A stretch of 64,000 nucleotides of DNA from Orobanche coerulescens (GCA_033398695.1 CM065806.1:38527001-38591000); one strand, 5' to 3'. Numbered from the stretch's first letter, positions 1 to 11,093 are shown. The notes: a model not told the origin generated them from the letters alone. Numbers and translations are program-made.

Positions 1-759
1 TAAAGCATCAACGGATAGAGTCTCCAAGCCATCAACGGATAAAGACTTAAAGCATCAACGGATAGAGTCTTCAAGCATCAACGGATCGAGTCTCTAACTA
101 TCAACGGATAAAACAAATAAGCTATCAATGGATACCAGTCATATCTGCTCAACGGATAGAGACATTCCACAGCTTATCAGTTGACAATGACTTATAAATT
201 CTAACACATCACTTGGGTTGATAGGGTACCAGTTGAACATGGAAACCAGCAATTGGAGAACCTCGAAAAAGGAGAAACATTCTATTTCCATACAAACAAA
301 TTGGATGATTAAAACAATACAATCTGTCAAAGACAAATCATTCCAGAAATGAAGACTCACATGGGACTAGAATGGAGAAGCATTCTTACTGTACCAAGAT
401 AATAGGAATATTTTGTATCTAGTAAGAATTGTAAACTTGGAATATATAACCAAGTGTAGCAGCACTTTGAGAAGTAAGAAACACAAGTGTCTTTGCTTAG
501 AATTGTTTAGATTTCTCTTAAGAAGCAAAGTGCTGAAACTGCAGCTGTGTATTGTAAAAGATATCACAGATTATTTCTTCAATATATTTTCTCAAGTGGA
601 TCATTCAATCCATCTGAAATTTTTAAGTTGTTGAGTACTTCGATTTAACTTAGAATTTAGCTGCTATTTATTTTCTATTCACAAAACAATTTGAAAAAGC
701 TACAGATTGCATTCAACCCCCCCTTGTACAATCTGTGATTGCATTGTTAGAGGCTAACA
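1..759 (+). mobile_element. Copia-type LTR remnant (left end outside window)
   Basis: No gene here. The stretch ends in a pattern typical of SIRE/TNT-like copia LTRs: a TTCAACCCCCCCTTGTACAA block near 713-732, then a CTAACA terminus at 754-759, matched by TGTTAG just upstream. No tRNA-Met primer binding site follows, so this is a 3' LTR or a solo LTR rather than a 5' LTR. The small open frames at 139-634 lie inside it and look non-coding. The left boundary is not visible. The family assignment rests on the C-rich block only. Confidence 0.45.
7..157 (+). repeat. 23-24 bp minisatellite, 7 copies
   Basis: A core ATCAACGGATAGAGTCT recurs at 7, 31, 54, 77, 100, 124 and 148, so the period is 23-24 bp. 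The last two copies are degenerate. It may continue left of the window. Its place at the upstream side of an LTR-like segment suggests a U3 enhancer-type repeat, which is inference. Confidence 0.9.
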
Positions 760-1755
760 TGTTTACCTGAAAGAGGAAATTGATTTGTTATTAAAAAAAT
801 AGAAAAGGTACCTTTTTTATTTGAAAAAGGAAATTGTTTAGTTCAGTTGCTAGTACCAAACAAAACAAAACAGGTACTGTACCGACCAACCAAACTTTTA
901 ATGTTTCGCCTTTAATAATATAAGATAGATTTATTAGCGATAACAAATAATTCGATCTGACGGGTACCCGAATTATTACAAAAATAATCTTATCCTACAG
1001 GTTCACGACTCTTTCTGATCGGTTGGATTTTACCGAACCCGAAATTTGATTTTGATTTTAAATTTGAATTTGAATTTATTTTTTTAAATCCGATTGAGTG
1101 CAAATTTGGATTTGGATTTTAACTTGTATTGTAATATGTTAAAAATATTTTTAACATATCTATATTTTTAGATAGTTGTCTTTTTATAATTATTCTCTTC
1201 CCTAAAAATTAGGATATTAGAAAAGAAAATTTAGTTTTTAATATTCAAATCAGAGATAAATTCGAATTCTACTTTCCTATGAATTCGAAAACCTTTTCTG
1301 TTTTGAATATGCTAATAATTATTTCCTTTCCCTAAGAATTAGGACATTAAAAAAAGAAACTTAATTTAATATTTAAATTTAAAGAGCTCTAGAAAAAAAA
1401 GATAAATATAATTAAAACGATTTGATTTGAAATTTTTTTTATTCCGATTGAGTGCGAATTTGGATTTGGATCTGTAATAGAATTTGAATATGTTAAAAGT
1501 ATTTTTAACATATCTATATTTTTAGATAGTTGTTTTTATAATTATTTTCTTCTCTAAAAATTAGGACATTAGAAAAGAAAATTTAGTTTTTAATATTCAA
1601 ATTAGAGATAAATTCAAATTTTCCTTTCCTATAAATTCGAAAAAATTTTCTATTTCGAATATGTTAGTAATTATTTTCTTCCTTAAAAATTAGAACATTA
1701 AAGAATGAAATTTGATTTTTTAATATTTAAATTCGACTTACCTCTAATGTGAATA

Positions 1756-2334
1756 CAGTAAAACCTCTATAAATTAATAATGTTGGGACCGGGATATTTT
1801 ATTAATTTAGCGAGATATTATTATATCGATAAATTAATAAATTATTAATTTAAAGAGTTGGCTTATATTCGTGAGCAACTCTCAAATTATCGCGGATACC
1901 GTTCAAAATTCGGTTGATGATGAAGTTGATAATGATTGAAGACTTTGAACCGGTCACTCGGAAAGAAGCATTGCAAGCGGCAACAACTCTTCACAACTTT
2001 TTGTTGCAATGCGAGAATACAGTGCCTCAACTCTTAAGTGCAATTGGGAGATTTAAAGATGAACTCAATATAGATTTGAAGTTCACAAAAAAACAAGTGA
2101 CTATAGATTCATTTTTTACTAGACAATTCTAGAATTTTGGAATATTTTAGTAATTATTAATTTATAGTTTCGCTGGGACTAATATATTTACATTGGGAGT
2201 TCAAAAAAATTATTATTTTATTATTTTATCGATTGAGGTCCAATTTTGTACTGGTGCCAAGTTGGAACCAGACAAATTATTAATTTTATCGAGGTTATTA
2301 ATTTATCGAGTATTAAATTATAGAAGTTCTACTG
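1756..2334 (+). mobile_element. Lemi/Emigrant-like pogo element (Tc1/mariner superfamily)
   Basis: The left terminus CAGTAAAACCTCTATAAATT matches the published Emigrant/Lemi terminal repeat. The right terminus read on the minus strand is CAGTAGAACTTCTATAATTT. Both ends are flanked by TA (1754-1755 and 2335-2336), the target duplication of this superfamily. At 579 bp it is a deletion derivative of an autonomous element that keeps only the end of the transposase gene. Confidence 0.9.
1914..2132 (+). pseudogene. C-terminal fragment of pogo/CENP-B-like transposase
   Basis: The 72-residue frame contains EALQAATTLHNFLLQ and ends KKQVTIDSFF. This resembles the tail of plant pogo/Tigger (CENP-B homolog-like) transposases, downstream of the DDE catalytic core. 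An acidic stretch that normally precedes it is in another frame just upstream (about 1905-1940), so a frameshift is present. No catalytic residues remain, so the fragment cannot be active. The ATG at 1914 is internal and not a real start. Confidence 0.75.
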
Positions 2335-2586
2335 TATTAAAAACTAAATTTATTTTTTTAATGTCCTAATTTTTAGGGAATTAATGTTTATAAAAGACAA
2401 CTATCTAAAAATGTGTTAAATATACTTTTAACATATTCAGTTCCAAATCCAAATTCACACTTTATCGGATTAAAAAACAAATTCGAATTCGAATCCAAAT
2501 CTAATTTCAACAAATTCAGATCCAAATCCGAATTCACACTTTATCGAATTTAAAAAACAAATTCAAATTCAAATACCAAAAAAAAA

Positions 2587-3790
2587 TTGTTTAGTTCAAC
2601 TGCTAGTACCAAAAAAACAAAACAGCTCGACCAACCAAACTATTAATGTATCGCCTTTAATAATATAATATAGATAATAATCCGATTCGACGGGTATCCG
2701 AATCGTTACAAAAATAATTTGATTCTACAGGTTCACGACTCTTTCCAATCGTTGGATTTTACCGAACCTAAAATTTGATTTTAGATTTAAATTTGAATTT
2801 GAATTTATTTTTTTAAAATCTGATTGAGTGCAAATTTGGATTTAGATTTGAACATGTATTTTAAAGATATTTTTAACATAACTATATTTTTAGATAGTTG
2901 TCTTTTATAATTATTTTCTTCCCAAAAAATTAGGACATTAGAAAAGAAAATTTAGTTTTTAATATTCAAATCACAGATAAATTCGAATTCTACTTTCCTA
3001 TGAATTCGAAAACCTTTTCTATTTCGAATATGCTAATAACTATTTCCTTCCCTAAAAATTAGGACATTAAAAAAAGAAATTTAATTTTAATATTTAAATT
3101 TAAGGAGCTCTAGAAAAAAAGATAAATATAATTCAAACGATTTGATTTGAATTTATTTTTTTTAATTCGATTGAGTGCGAATTTGGATTTGGATCTGAAA
3201 TTGAATGTGAATATGTTAAAAATATTTTTAACATATCTATATTTTTAGATAGTTGTTTTTATAATTATTTTCTTCCCTAAAAATTAGGACATTAGAAAAG
3301 TAAATTTAGTTTCTAATATTCAAATTAGAGATAAATTCAAATTTTCCTTTCCTATAAATTCAAAAACCTTTTATATTTTGAATATGTTAGTAATTATTTC
3401 CTTCCCTAAAAATTAGAACATTAAAGAATGAAATTTGATTTTAATATTTAAATTCGAATTTATCTCTAATGTGAATATTTAAAACTAAATTTATTTTTTT
3501 AATGTCTTAATTTTTAGGGAATAAATATTTATAAAAGACAACTATCTAAAAATGTGTTAAATATATTTTTAACATATTCAGATCCAAATTCAGTTCCAAA
3601 TTCAAATTCACACTTTATCGAATTAAAAAAAAAAACAAATTCACATTGGAATTCAAATCTAATTTCAACAAATTCAAATCCAAATCCAAATTCACACTTT
3701 ATCGAATTTAAAAAAGTAAATTCAAATTCAAATCCAAATCTAATTTCAAAATCTTAGGTTGTGTAAAATCCAATTGGATCGGGGTCGGGC
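2587..3790 (+). repeat. AT-rich inverted-repeat unit, copy B (empty site)
   Basis: This is a near-copy of the 831-2580 unit, starting TTGTTTAGTTCAACTGCTAG, with the same order of forward blocks and then reverse-complement blocks. It reaches further right than copy A and ends near 3750-3790 with GTGTAAAATCCAATTGGATC. That is the reverse complement of the left-end motif (TTGGATTTTACCGAAC near 1022 and 2753). Copy B lacks the Lemi insertion, and the joined site lies near 3471-3490. Confidence 0.75.
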
Positions 3791-4160
3791 CTAATATATC
3801 TTCAAATAAAGGACAAGTTGAGAGACTTTTTTTGAGTTTAAAATTTTTATTATTGCGTACGCTTAGTATTTATATACGTATATTTATTACAATGAGTGCC
3901 AGCCTAACAAAACGTGACACAAATCGGTATAAATGAGAAAATTATGTAAATAGTTTATTTCGTTGTCTACGTATATTTAATTAAATATTTGAAATAGAAA
4001 AGGTATCCAGATTTATATAAAAAAATTTGAATTTATAACGAAGACATGTAATTAAAATTTTTGTTTCAACGTATTCGAAATGAAAAAAAACATTAATAAT
4101 TAAAATTTCCTATAACATATTCAAAGTACAAAAGTAATTCGAATTTAAGGGAGATTATGA
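3791..4160. other. AT-rich spacer, no gene seen
   Basis: Low-complexity AT-rich DNA between the foldback repeats and the reverse-transcriptase fragment. Related strings (TATATTTATTACAA with GTGCC or GTGTC, then GTGACACAAA) recur near 3875-3925 and 4970-5020, so both sides of the next fragment belong to one repeat context. No coding signal. Confidence 0.5.
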
Positions 4161-4161
4161 A

Positions 4162-4584
4162 TTTATAAAAGAAGCACCTGTGAATTTCTTGACTGACCCG
4201 ATAGAAGGAAGATCGACACTTAGACCAGCTGAGATTTTGGTCTTTGGATGGATAGGAGGGAAACATGCTTGTGTAGATCTTACGGGGGTTTTTCCACTTG
4301 TGGGATTGGGGAATCATGCTTTTACGGCATGTCAGGCTGCTTTGAAAGCCACTTCATGCAAAGTAACCAAACACGAGAAAGCGTGCCTTGATAACCAACA
4401 CGCGTTTATACCTTTTGCATTTGATACATTTGGCTTCCTTGCACCTGAGGCTGTGGAGCTGCTTAAAAGAGTCCAACGGGTTATGCATGACAATGTTACG
4501 ACCCAAAGGTCTTTGAATGTAGTCGCTATTCAAAAAGGGCTAACGGCGCAGCTTGTTGCCTGCTTGCCTGTTGTTTCAGTGTAA
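4162..4584 (+). pseudogene. C-terminal fragment of a plant reverse-transcriptase-domain protein
   Basis: The frame encodes RPAEILVFGWIGGKHACVDL, then FIPFAFDTFGFLAPEA, then IQKGLTAQLVACLP before a natural stop. I recognise this as the C-terminal region of a family annotated in plants as reverse transcriptase domain-containing protein. Spaced acidic residues (E in RPAEI, D in VDLTG) hint at an endonuclease-like fold, which is inference. Homology runs through a GTG codon at 4180 and back to about 4162, so this is a fragment without its own start. A short segment before IQKG appears deleted. The polymerase domain is absent. Confidence 0.6.
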
Positions 4585-5160
4585 AATGTTTTGTTAGATA
4601 TATTGTTATCGTCTTCTTCTTCCTGTTCAAAGAAAGATATATAATTTAAAAAATGAACATATCCCAAGTAAAAAAAAATTATATATTATATAAAGGATTC
4701 GGATTTGTATAGAAGGATATCTCGAATTTATGAAAAAAGACATATAATTAAAACTTCTTTTACCATATTTGAAGTAAAAAAAAAGTTTTCAAAATTATAA
4801 CTACCACTTCACAGTATTTTCAAGATAAATCTTTTATGTTATCAATCTTATAAATGAATGTATTCAAATTTTTTGTTATTAATTCCGAGGATATTCAAGA
4901 AATTAGTACTTTTATGATAAAATAAATAACTGATAAAATAAAATAAAATAAATAAAATTATTATTTTTTATTTATATATTTATTACAACTGGTGTCGGTC
5001 TAAAATAGCGTGACACAAAATAGGTATAAAAAATATATGAATAATTTATTTTATTATCTATGTATATTTAATTTGTACAATATTTGTTCACTAATTTATA
5101 TGATATTACAGATATTTTTTATCGATTTATTTCTTGAATATCTTTATTTGAAGTTTTAGA
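4585..5160. other. AT-rich spacer, no gene seen
   Basis: AT-rich DNA with short repeats matching the left side of the preceding fragment. No open frame with recognisable content and no structured repeat beyond A/T runs. Confidence 0.5.
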
Positions 5161-5174
5161 AAAAATGTTATAAG

Positions 5175-5204
5175 GCCGCCGCGAAGCGTGGCTTAGTCGA
5201 CTAG
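5175..5204 (+). mobile_element. Helitron-like 3' terminus (hairpin plus CTAG)
   Basis: A 6-bp stem (GCCGCG 5178-5183 pairing with CGTGGC 5187-5192, one G-T pair, AAG loop) is followed 8 bases later by CTAG and then T. Helitrons end in CTRR preceded by a short GC-rich hairpin 10-12 bases upstream and insert between A and T, so the layout fits. The matching 5' TC end was not located. If genuine, the reverse-transcriptase fragment at 4162-4584 would lie inside the element. Confidence 0.55.
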
Positions 5205-5515
5205 TCTTTATATTATATAAATGAAAATAATCGTCTGAAATATATTTTATCTTTTTTTAGAGCTCCTCCAATTTAAATATTAAAAATCAAATTTTCTTTT
5301 TTTTTAATGTCCTAATTTTTAGGGAAGAAAATAATTTTTAACATATTTGAAATAGAAAAGTCAAGGGACTTAGGTACAAATTCGAGTATAATCAAAGTAT
5401 GGATCACCTATACAACAACAACGACAACAACATTTAAGCCTTAGTCCCAAAATGATTTGAGGTCGGCTAACATGAATCAAAATATGGATCACTTATATAT
5501 AAAAAAATGGTAATT

Positions 5516-5633
5516 GCTTGCACTCTGTTGCTAATTTGGTCAAAGACACGCCTGATTTGTCGGGATTTCATAATGGAAGAAATAATGACAAGGAAGCGTT
5601 AATTGTGGAGGATATTGTTCATTATAGTAACGA
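5516..5633 (+). pseudogene. Coding-like fragment, unidentified
   Basis: An open frame begins with a GN-x-LHSVANLV-like run and ends close to CATTATAG, which could be an exon edge. The opening faintly resembles the RNase H tail of plant LINEs, but the match is too short to rely on. A Helitron-like repeat motif follows directly (5650). A captured gene or retroelement scrap is possible. Nothing identifies a function. Confidence 0.25.
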
Positions 5634-5644
5634 GTCATTCAGAC

Positions 5645-5790
5645 CCGTGCGATGCGCACATGTTGTATCTAATTGTTTATTGCGTAATATTTGTGTAAAT
5701 TGTTTAGTTATAAGTATGATGATGCATCTAATTGAAACGTGTCGCATCATATTTAAGTAAATAGTTATAAAATAAGTTGAGCTATAAGTT
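5645..5790 (+). repeat. Dispersed repeat with CCGTGCGATGCGCAC palindrome, copy 1
   Basis: ACCCGTGCGATGCGCAC is followed by TTGTATCTAATTGTTTATT and later AAATAGTTATAAAATAAG. The same series recurs at 8935-9010 and 9205-9335. Palindromes of the form CCGTGCRNTGCACGG are common near the ends of plant Helitrons, so these may be ends or internal parts of Helitron-like elements. The assignment is tentative. Confidence 0.5.
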
Positions 5791-6249
5791 GAGTTAAAGG
5801 GAGGTTAAATGCATACGGCTCTTTCAAAATAAGGTTTAACAAAAAAATGGAATCTCATAAACTCAAAAGAAGAATAGTAATAATTATGTAATTTCTTAAA
5901 TTGTGTGTTCATTACTTAATGCTTACTTTCGATCCACAGAGTGTTTGTATATAATAGAATTGTATCCGTTGGAAGAGTAAACTTTTTTTGAATTGTACGA
6001 TAGTATTGTATGCCTAGACAGTATTGTATCCGTGTCGAGGCATGCATGTAGAATATTTTCTCATTGCACTTATAAAGAATGGATATAACATTTGAGCAAA
6101 TATCTTCTAATTTAAGTTCAGACCACTAATCATATAAACAATGAATCAAAATAATATCTCCATAAAATCATCAATGTATCGGTGGTAACAAAACACAGTA
6201 TGAGTTGTTGATACTTGTAAATTAAAAAATAAGCTTTATGCGTAGCCTC

Positions 6250-6590
6250 ATGCCAATATTCCTTTTTCCTTGTATCGATATTCCTTGATTTTAAAGCAGA
6301 CTTCATCGGCGCACCAGGCCACGTTTCAGCAATCCTACCGAGTCGAGGTGCAGAAGGTGGGGTTGTCAGTACATCTTGATTCGTACACATTCTCCATAAA
6401 TGTACCATCTTCAAATCCGCTATCAGGAACATGTTCTTTATCACATATGGTGGTCAATTTAAAGTTACCTGCCTCAAATGCAAGAGCTGCAAGATCAAAA
6501 AAATATAGCGGACAAATAATCAATCTCAAACACATATTACATAATATGCATAAACTAATATTAAAAAAATAAAGAAATGCAATAAGCACA
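6250..6590 (-). pseudogene. Coding-like segment in two frames, unidentified
   Basis: On the minus strand one frame reads LAALAFEAGNFKLT then PDSGFEDGTFMENVYESR. An overlapping frame reads PPSAPRLGRIAETWPGAP. Both have the composition of real protein and meet near 6340-6440, suggesting one broken exon with a frameshift or a splice. I do not recognise the family. It lies between Helitron-like signals, so capture of a host gene piece is plausible but unproven. Confidence 0.3.
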
Positions 6591-6904
6591 CACTTATATA
6601 AACAACTTTGTTAAAAGTTTATTAGAATCCATTTTATTCTAGGTTAGATAACAGTAAATAAACAACTTTCGTTTCATCTCAAATAAGTACTTTTTAGGGG
6701 GTGTTTGTTTAAGCTTTTTTGTTATTAACTTATACTTTACAACCTCAAATTTTCTTTTATCTGAACAAAGGTCATATGACATGCATTTATTTTTGGCAAA
6801 TTTATATTCTAAAATGATCTATAGTCAAAAGTTGTACCATTACGAAAAGGTAAAGATAAAATTCAGTTAACCTTTGTAAAAAACAAAGAAGAACTTACAA
6901 TCTC

Positions 6905-7110
6905 ACACGAACTAAGAATACCTAATCCGTTTTAGAAGCCATTGCAACATAGTCTTCATTTGTGCAATGACGAAACCATTTCAGTGAATCACGAGGAACC
7001 TACTCAAGAGACATAGTACCTGCACATCACATGACACTTCAGCAGAAAAATAACTGACAGTAATCTCCAAATATGCAGGAAGAAAATTCGACAAATCTTT
7101 AAGCCCTGTA
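6905..7110 (-). pseudogene. Coding-like segment with splice-like edges, unidentified
   Basis: The minus strand gives LKDLSNFLPAYLEITVSY and, after a short gap, PRDSLKWFRHCTNEDYVAM. A CAG/GTACTA junction and a following TAG/GTT could be splice sites between them. The text is protein-like and not A/T noise, but no family is recognised. It is on the same strand as 6250-6590 and about 0.5 kb upstream of it, so both could come from one captured gene. Confidence 0.25.
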
Positions 7111-7727
7111 AAAAAAATATAAGAAGATTATACAACTACCTTAAGAGTTATATAAACAAACTATAAAATTTGCGGGTCGATTCACATGTGCACAGCTCAC
7201 AGGGAGACAGTCCACCATGAGCACATATTGTTAAAGCAGCATCGTCCACAAACAGAACAACTTAAAGAATATCCCAAGCAGATAGTTTAGGTCTTAACGA
7301 CATGTCTTCACTACCAGGTAGTTTAGGTACATATATCAAACCCAATAAGGTACATGAATGCTACATGTGAATACACTATGTTGCTCATATTCAACTGACA
7401 TTGAGGTTCTTAACATGTTATAGCATAGCCTTAGACCGTGTCTGAATTACCTTTTTCAGTAAGTCATATTCAACTTGCCCACATAAACTCCATTTTTTTG
7501 TACTGTAAAGTCTAAACATTCTTCTAACACCTTTAAACAATTTACTTTCCAACCATAATATATGAACCCGCTTATTTAATTTTGACGAATTATCCATTTT
7601 ATCAGTAACTCAACTAATACACAATGTAAAAAGACTTACTGATCTCAAGGAAACCTTCGGCTCAGAGGTGAGGTGTATTTAAGTTTTTCCAAGATAGAAT
7701 GACACCACTTATCATGAGTTTTTGCAG
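7111..7727. other. Non-coding spacer
   Basis: AT-rich sequence with no recognisable gene. It forms the left flank of the hAT element at 7736 and supplies its target sequence CTTCCCAT. Confidence 0.4.
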
Positions 7728-7735
7728 CTTCCCAT

Positions 7736-8516
7736 CAGGGGCGGATGTACACATAACCTGGTGGTGCACGTGCACCACTAGATTTTTTTCAGAATAAGAC
7801 CCCTTCCCCGATAATATCTAGTATTATCTTTCCCGTTATTTTAGTTTGACAATAGTTGAATTATCGAGGAGTTTAATCATTTTTTACTCTCGATGTTTAA
7901 TAGATAAAGTCATATATACCTATTAAATATATTTTTTGATTTAACGTAATCTGTTTTGATCAAGGCGATATTAATTAAAGTATTTAAAATTATTTATTCA
8001 ACCTTGAAATATTTCGCAAACACTTGCTTCTGTTGAAGAATATTTATGTAATATGATGAAAAAATTAAGATGCACCCTTAATACAAAACTAGCTGGAGGG
8101 TTTCAGTTAACTAAATATTAGAAATTAATTTTGAAAGAAATGTTGAAGTCAGAAACATGGATAGCGAATAATGGGCGCACGAAACAAATTTCGAACTTTC
8201 ATCACTGAATTTAAAATGAGGTAAGGAAAGCTTCGACTTATACAATAATTTGCATTATATTCTATTAATAATATGCTTCTGTTGGCGGATCTAGGATTTA
8301 AAAGAAAATGAGATGATGCATTTATGAACAAGTTTGGAGGGACGAAATTACATTTATGCCTTTAAAAAGTGAGGAAAACTACAAAATACAACTTATATAG
8401 AAAAAAAGATTGTCGAGATGGTCGTGGAAATTTGCCATGTGCTTGCTCCAACACTGGATACTTTTTCGTAGTTTATCTAGTGCACCAGTAATATCAAACT
8501 CTTGGATCCGCCTATG
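7736..8516 (+). mobile_element. Non-autonomous hAT element
   Basis: The 781-bp element starts CAGGGGCGGATGTACA and ends, read on the minus strand, CATAGGCGGATCCAAG. It is flanked by a perfect 8-bp duplication CTTCCCAT (7728-7735 and 8517-8524), diagnostic of hAT. No transposase frame survives. A second terminus-like string, GGCGGATCTAGGATTT, lies inside at about 8284-8299, so an older related end may be nested or rearranged within it. Confidence 0.88.
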
Positions 8517-8524
8517 CTTCCCAT

Positions 8525-9740
8525 TCCTGTTTAGCGTCCTCACTTCTAAATACATAAAGAAAAAGAACACAATTATTAGTTTATGATAAAAAGCAAATAT
8601 TTTTAAGACCGAATATTATTAAAGTCTACTGTACATGTATGTATCTTCACCCTCCCCAACTTCTTCCCATTAATTTATTGTTGTAAAGTGAGTTACTGCA
8701 AACGAAAGGACACATTTTGAGTTACTGTATCATTCGTTTTGCAGTCATAAAGCCATATTTCAAGGGATTGGTAGAAGCCTTAGAGTCTACTGTTATGGAT
8801 GGTCAAGCTGGAAGGGTACTAATTAAAGTGTCTTTTGGATGGTAGAAGGTTGGAAGAGGCTGAAATTTGTAGTGCATTAATCTTTAACACTTAACATTTA
8901 ATATATAGGGCTGAATCTTTTAATATACGAGGCTTTACGAACCAGTGCATTGCACAAATTGTATCTAATTATTGATTACGTAATGTTTGAGTAGATTGCT
9001 GAGTTGTTACCGTGATGGTGAGGCTAAAATATACAACAATGTATAACTTGGCATGCCTCGGTAGGATTTTGTTAATTTTTAGGTAGATTTATCAATTTTT
9101 TGGGGTTTATTGCGTTGCACACAGTTTGAATTTGTTTGTTCGGCGCTTGATTTATTCTGTTTTTTTATCTATTTTATGTATTATGTATTTTTAGTATGGT
9201 AATGGCATGATCCGTGCATTGCACGAATTATGTTGTTGAGTAACTGACTAAATTCGCATGTGATTCACACAACTTTTTGTACTATGATACATAATGCTTA
9301 AGTAAGTAGTTATGAAATAAGTTTAGTTATTGATTATATCAAAAATTAATATTTGCAAACTTAAATTAGCTAAAAAATTACACTGAATCACCTGAGAAAG
9401 GATGGGATCATGCTTATTAACAACTATGTCAATTTTCTTATGATGTCCGTATGTTCCTTTAATTAAGTTGTTACAATTAATCATGGACACATTTTAACAT
9501 TCATGCAAATAAAATAGATGAAATGAAGATTAATCTTGAATAAGTTATTTTTGTTGCATAGTGTAAAAATCAAGTATTGCATGTTAGTTATCTCGATCTT
9601 AACATCTTATAAATTACATCATTTCATCCCTTTTGAAAGAGATTCACCGCAGGAGTCTAGGAACCAAACCACTAATGGTCTGTGTTTGATGTTTCAAGTC
9701 GCAAACAACAAACTTTTTAATGTCCACATTCTTCTATAAA
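8525..9740. other. Repeat-containing spacer
   Basis: No gene is recognised. The stretch holds two further copies of the GTGCATTGCAC repeat: 8935-9010, with TTGTATCTAATTATTGATTA, and 9205-9335, with AAGTAGTTATGAAATAAG. A TC start before the first (about 8917) would suit a Helitron 5' end. The small frame at 9536-9739 has no recognisable content. Confidence 0.45.
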
Positions 9741-9992
9741 AATTATCATAGGAGCTTTAGCCCAACACAAACCCGGAACAGGCCCGGCCTAAGTCCAATA
9801 CTAAAAAAATGAAAGACCCACAAACCAAATACCCGGTTATTAAACTACCAATAATCCTTAATTTTTTGTCATTACAAACCCTAACAACACATACATATCC
9901 ACCTCTCTTGCAGCCATAATCATCAAGAGACCTCTTCTCCTTTACGGCTCTTGAAAATCGAAAACATATACACTACTGTATATGGTTGTTTG
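9741..9992. other. Left flank of copia element 1
   Basis: No gene seen. It ends with GTTTG (9988-9992), the left copy of the target duplication of the copia element that follows. Confidence 0.5.
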
Positions 9993-11028
9993 TGTTGGAA
10001 ATATTAGATATAATAGAGGAAATGACCTATTTTGAGCAGCCCACTTGAGAGGAAATTTTGAGTGGGCTCGACTACGAGTTAAAGTCGGGACTTAGTTGGA
10101 ATACGTAGTACTCCGTATGAAGTTTCCAAAACATGTAAGAACACTCAAAATGATTGAGGTATGAATGAGATATAATGTTCCAAAGTGAACCCTTTAGAAA
10201 TGGGTTTGGGATGCTATCCCACATTGGAAAAGAGAAGGGAGAAATTGTGAGTATATAAGGAGATGTGGACAAAGACATGTTCAAAAAGTGAGACATGTGT
10301 GGATGTGTGACTAGGTGCCCTTCGCGCGCGCCGCCGCCGCTGTCCGACCGGCTCGGCTCGGCTCGGCTCGGCTCGGTCCAGTCTCGGTCGAAGGGCTATT
10401 TGGGCGAAATGTCTCGGCGTCTCGAAGTTACCTTTTTACTGCAATTTTATTCGGTAAAATTTTATTTTACTGAAAATACCTCAATTAATAAATTCCGAAT
10501 TTTTCGGATCCGGGTAAAATCGAATTAAACAGATCTGGATAAGTATTGAGATACAAATCCTGATCGGTTTAGAATTCCTCTAGATACCAATCTTGGTCGG
10601 TATAGAGTTCCTCCAGCACACAACCTCCTCCAGCCTTCACCTATAAATACCCGGCTTAAGGGGCTCATTTTTTACACACTTAATACGTACGATTTTTCCA
10701 GAGCCTTTACAGTCAGATATTTTTCTTATTCGGTCGGTGATAGTATACAGAGTTGTTCTAGTTCGTTGAGGGTGCAGTACATCATCGATTCACTGTATCG
10801 AGCTGTTGTTATATCCTGGGAGGCAGACGTCATACACTGTGGTGAGGGCAAATTTGCTTTAAGGAGACAGATACTCTCGACTCAACAACGACCATTTCGC
10901 TCGCTTACGCAAACGGGAATTTTTCTTTTTTTTTTTTGCTAACCGATTTTTGTAGGATTTAGATAATATATATATATATATATATATTCTGTTATTTTTC
11001 AGGTAATCATTTTCAAAATTATTCAACA
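9993..11028 (+). repeat. Copia element 1, 5' LTR
   Basis: 1036 bp, TG...CA ends. It holds a GGCTC pentamer run (10349-10378), a TATA box at 10642 and a TA-dinucleotide tract near 10967-10987. It matches the LTR at 15689-16742 nearly throughout, with small indels in the GC-rich and TA tracts. Confidence 0.95.
10642..10649 (+). promoter_or_regulatory. TATA box, copia 1 5' LTR
   Basis: TATAAATA within CCTATAAATACCCGG, downstream of the GC-rich pentamer run. The same site is at 16360-16367 in the 3' LTR. Expected to set the U3/R start of the element RNA. Confidence 0.7.
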
Positions 11029-11093
11029 ATCTTAAAGCAATTCTTTTTTGTTTACTTGATTAAAACAGATCCATTTTCGAAAAGTTAAGCAAT

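Larger units (their letters stand above)
831..2580 (+). repeat. AT-rich inverted-repeat unit, copy A (contains a Lemi insertion)
   Basis: Copy A opens with TTGTTTAGTTCAGTTGCTAG and contains forward blocks (TTTTTAACATATCTATATTT and TCCCTAAAAATTAGGACATT at about 1015-1740). Their reverse complements appear on the right side (about 2337-2580). The unit can therefore fold back on itself. The arms are filled with degenerate hexamers such as AAATTCGAATTC. No transposase is visible. A 579-bp pogo element interrupts the copy at 1756-2334. It resembles a foldback or long-arm MITE, but the superfamily is unassigned. Confidence 0.75.

Noticed and set aside
7..157. Possible CRISPR array
   Set aside because: Units are contiguous tandem repeats of 23-24 bp without unique spacers, and the DNA is from a plant.
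4180..4182. GTG as start codon of the reverse-transcriptase fragment
   Set aside because: Homology continues upstream to about 4162, so the codon is an internal Val and there is no natural start.
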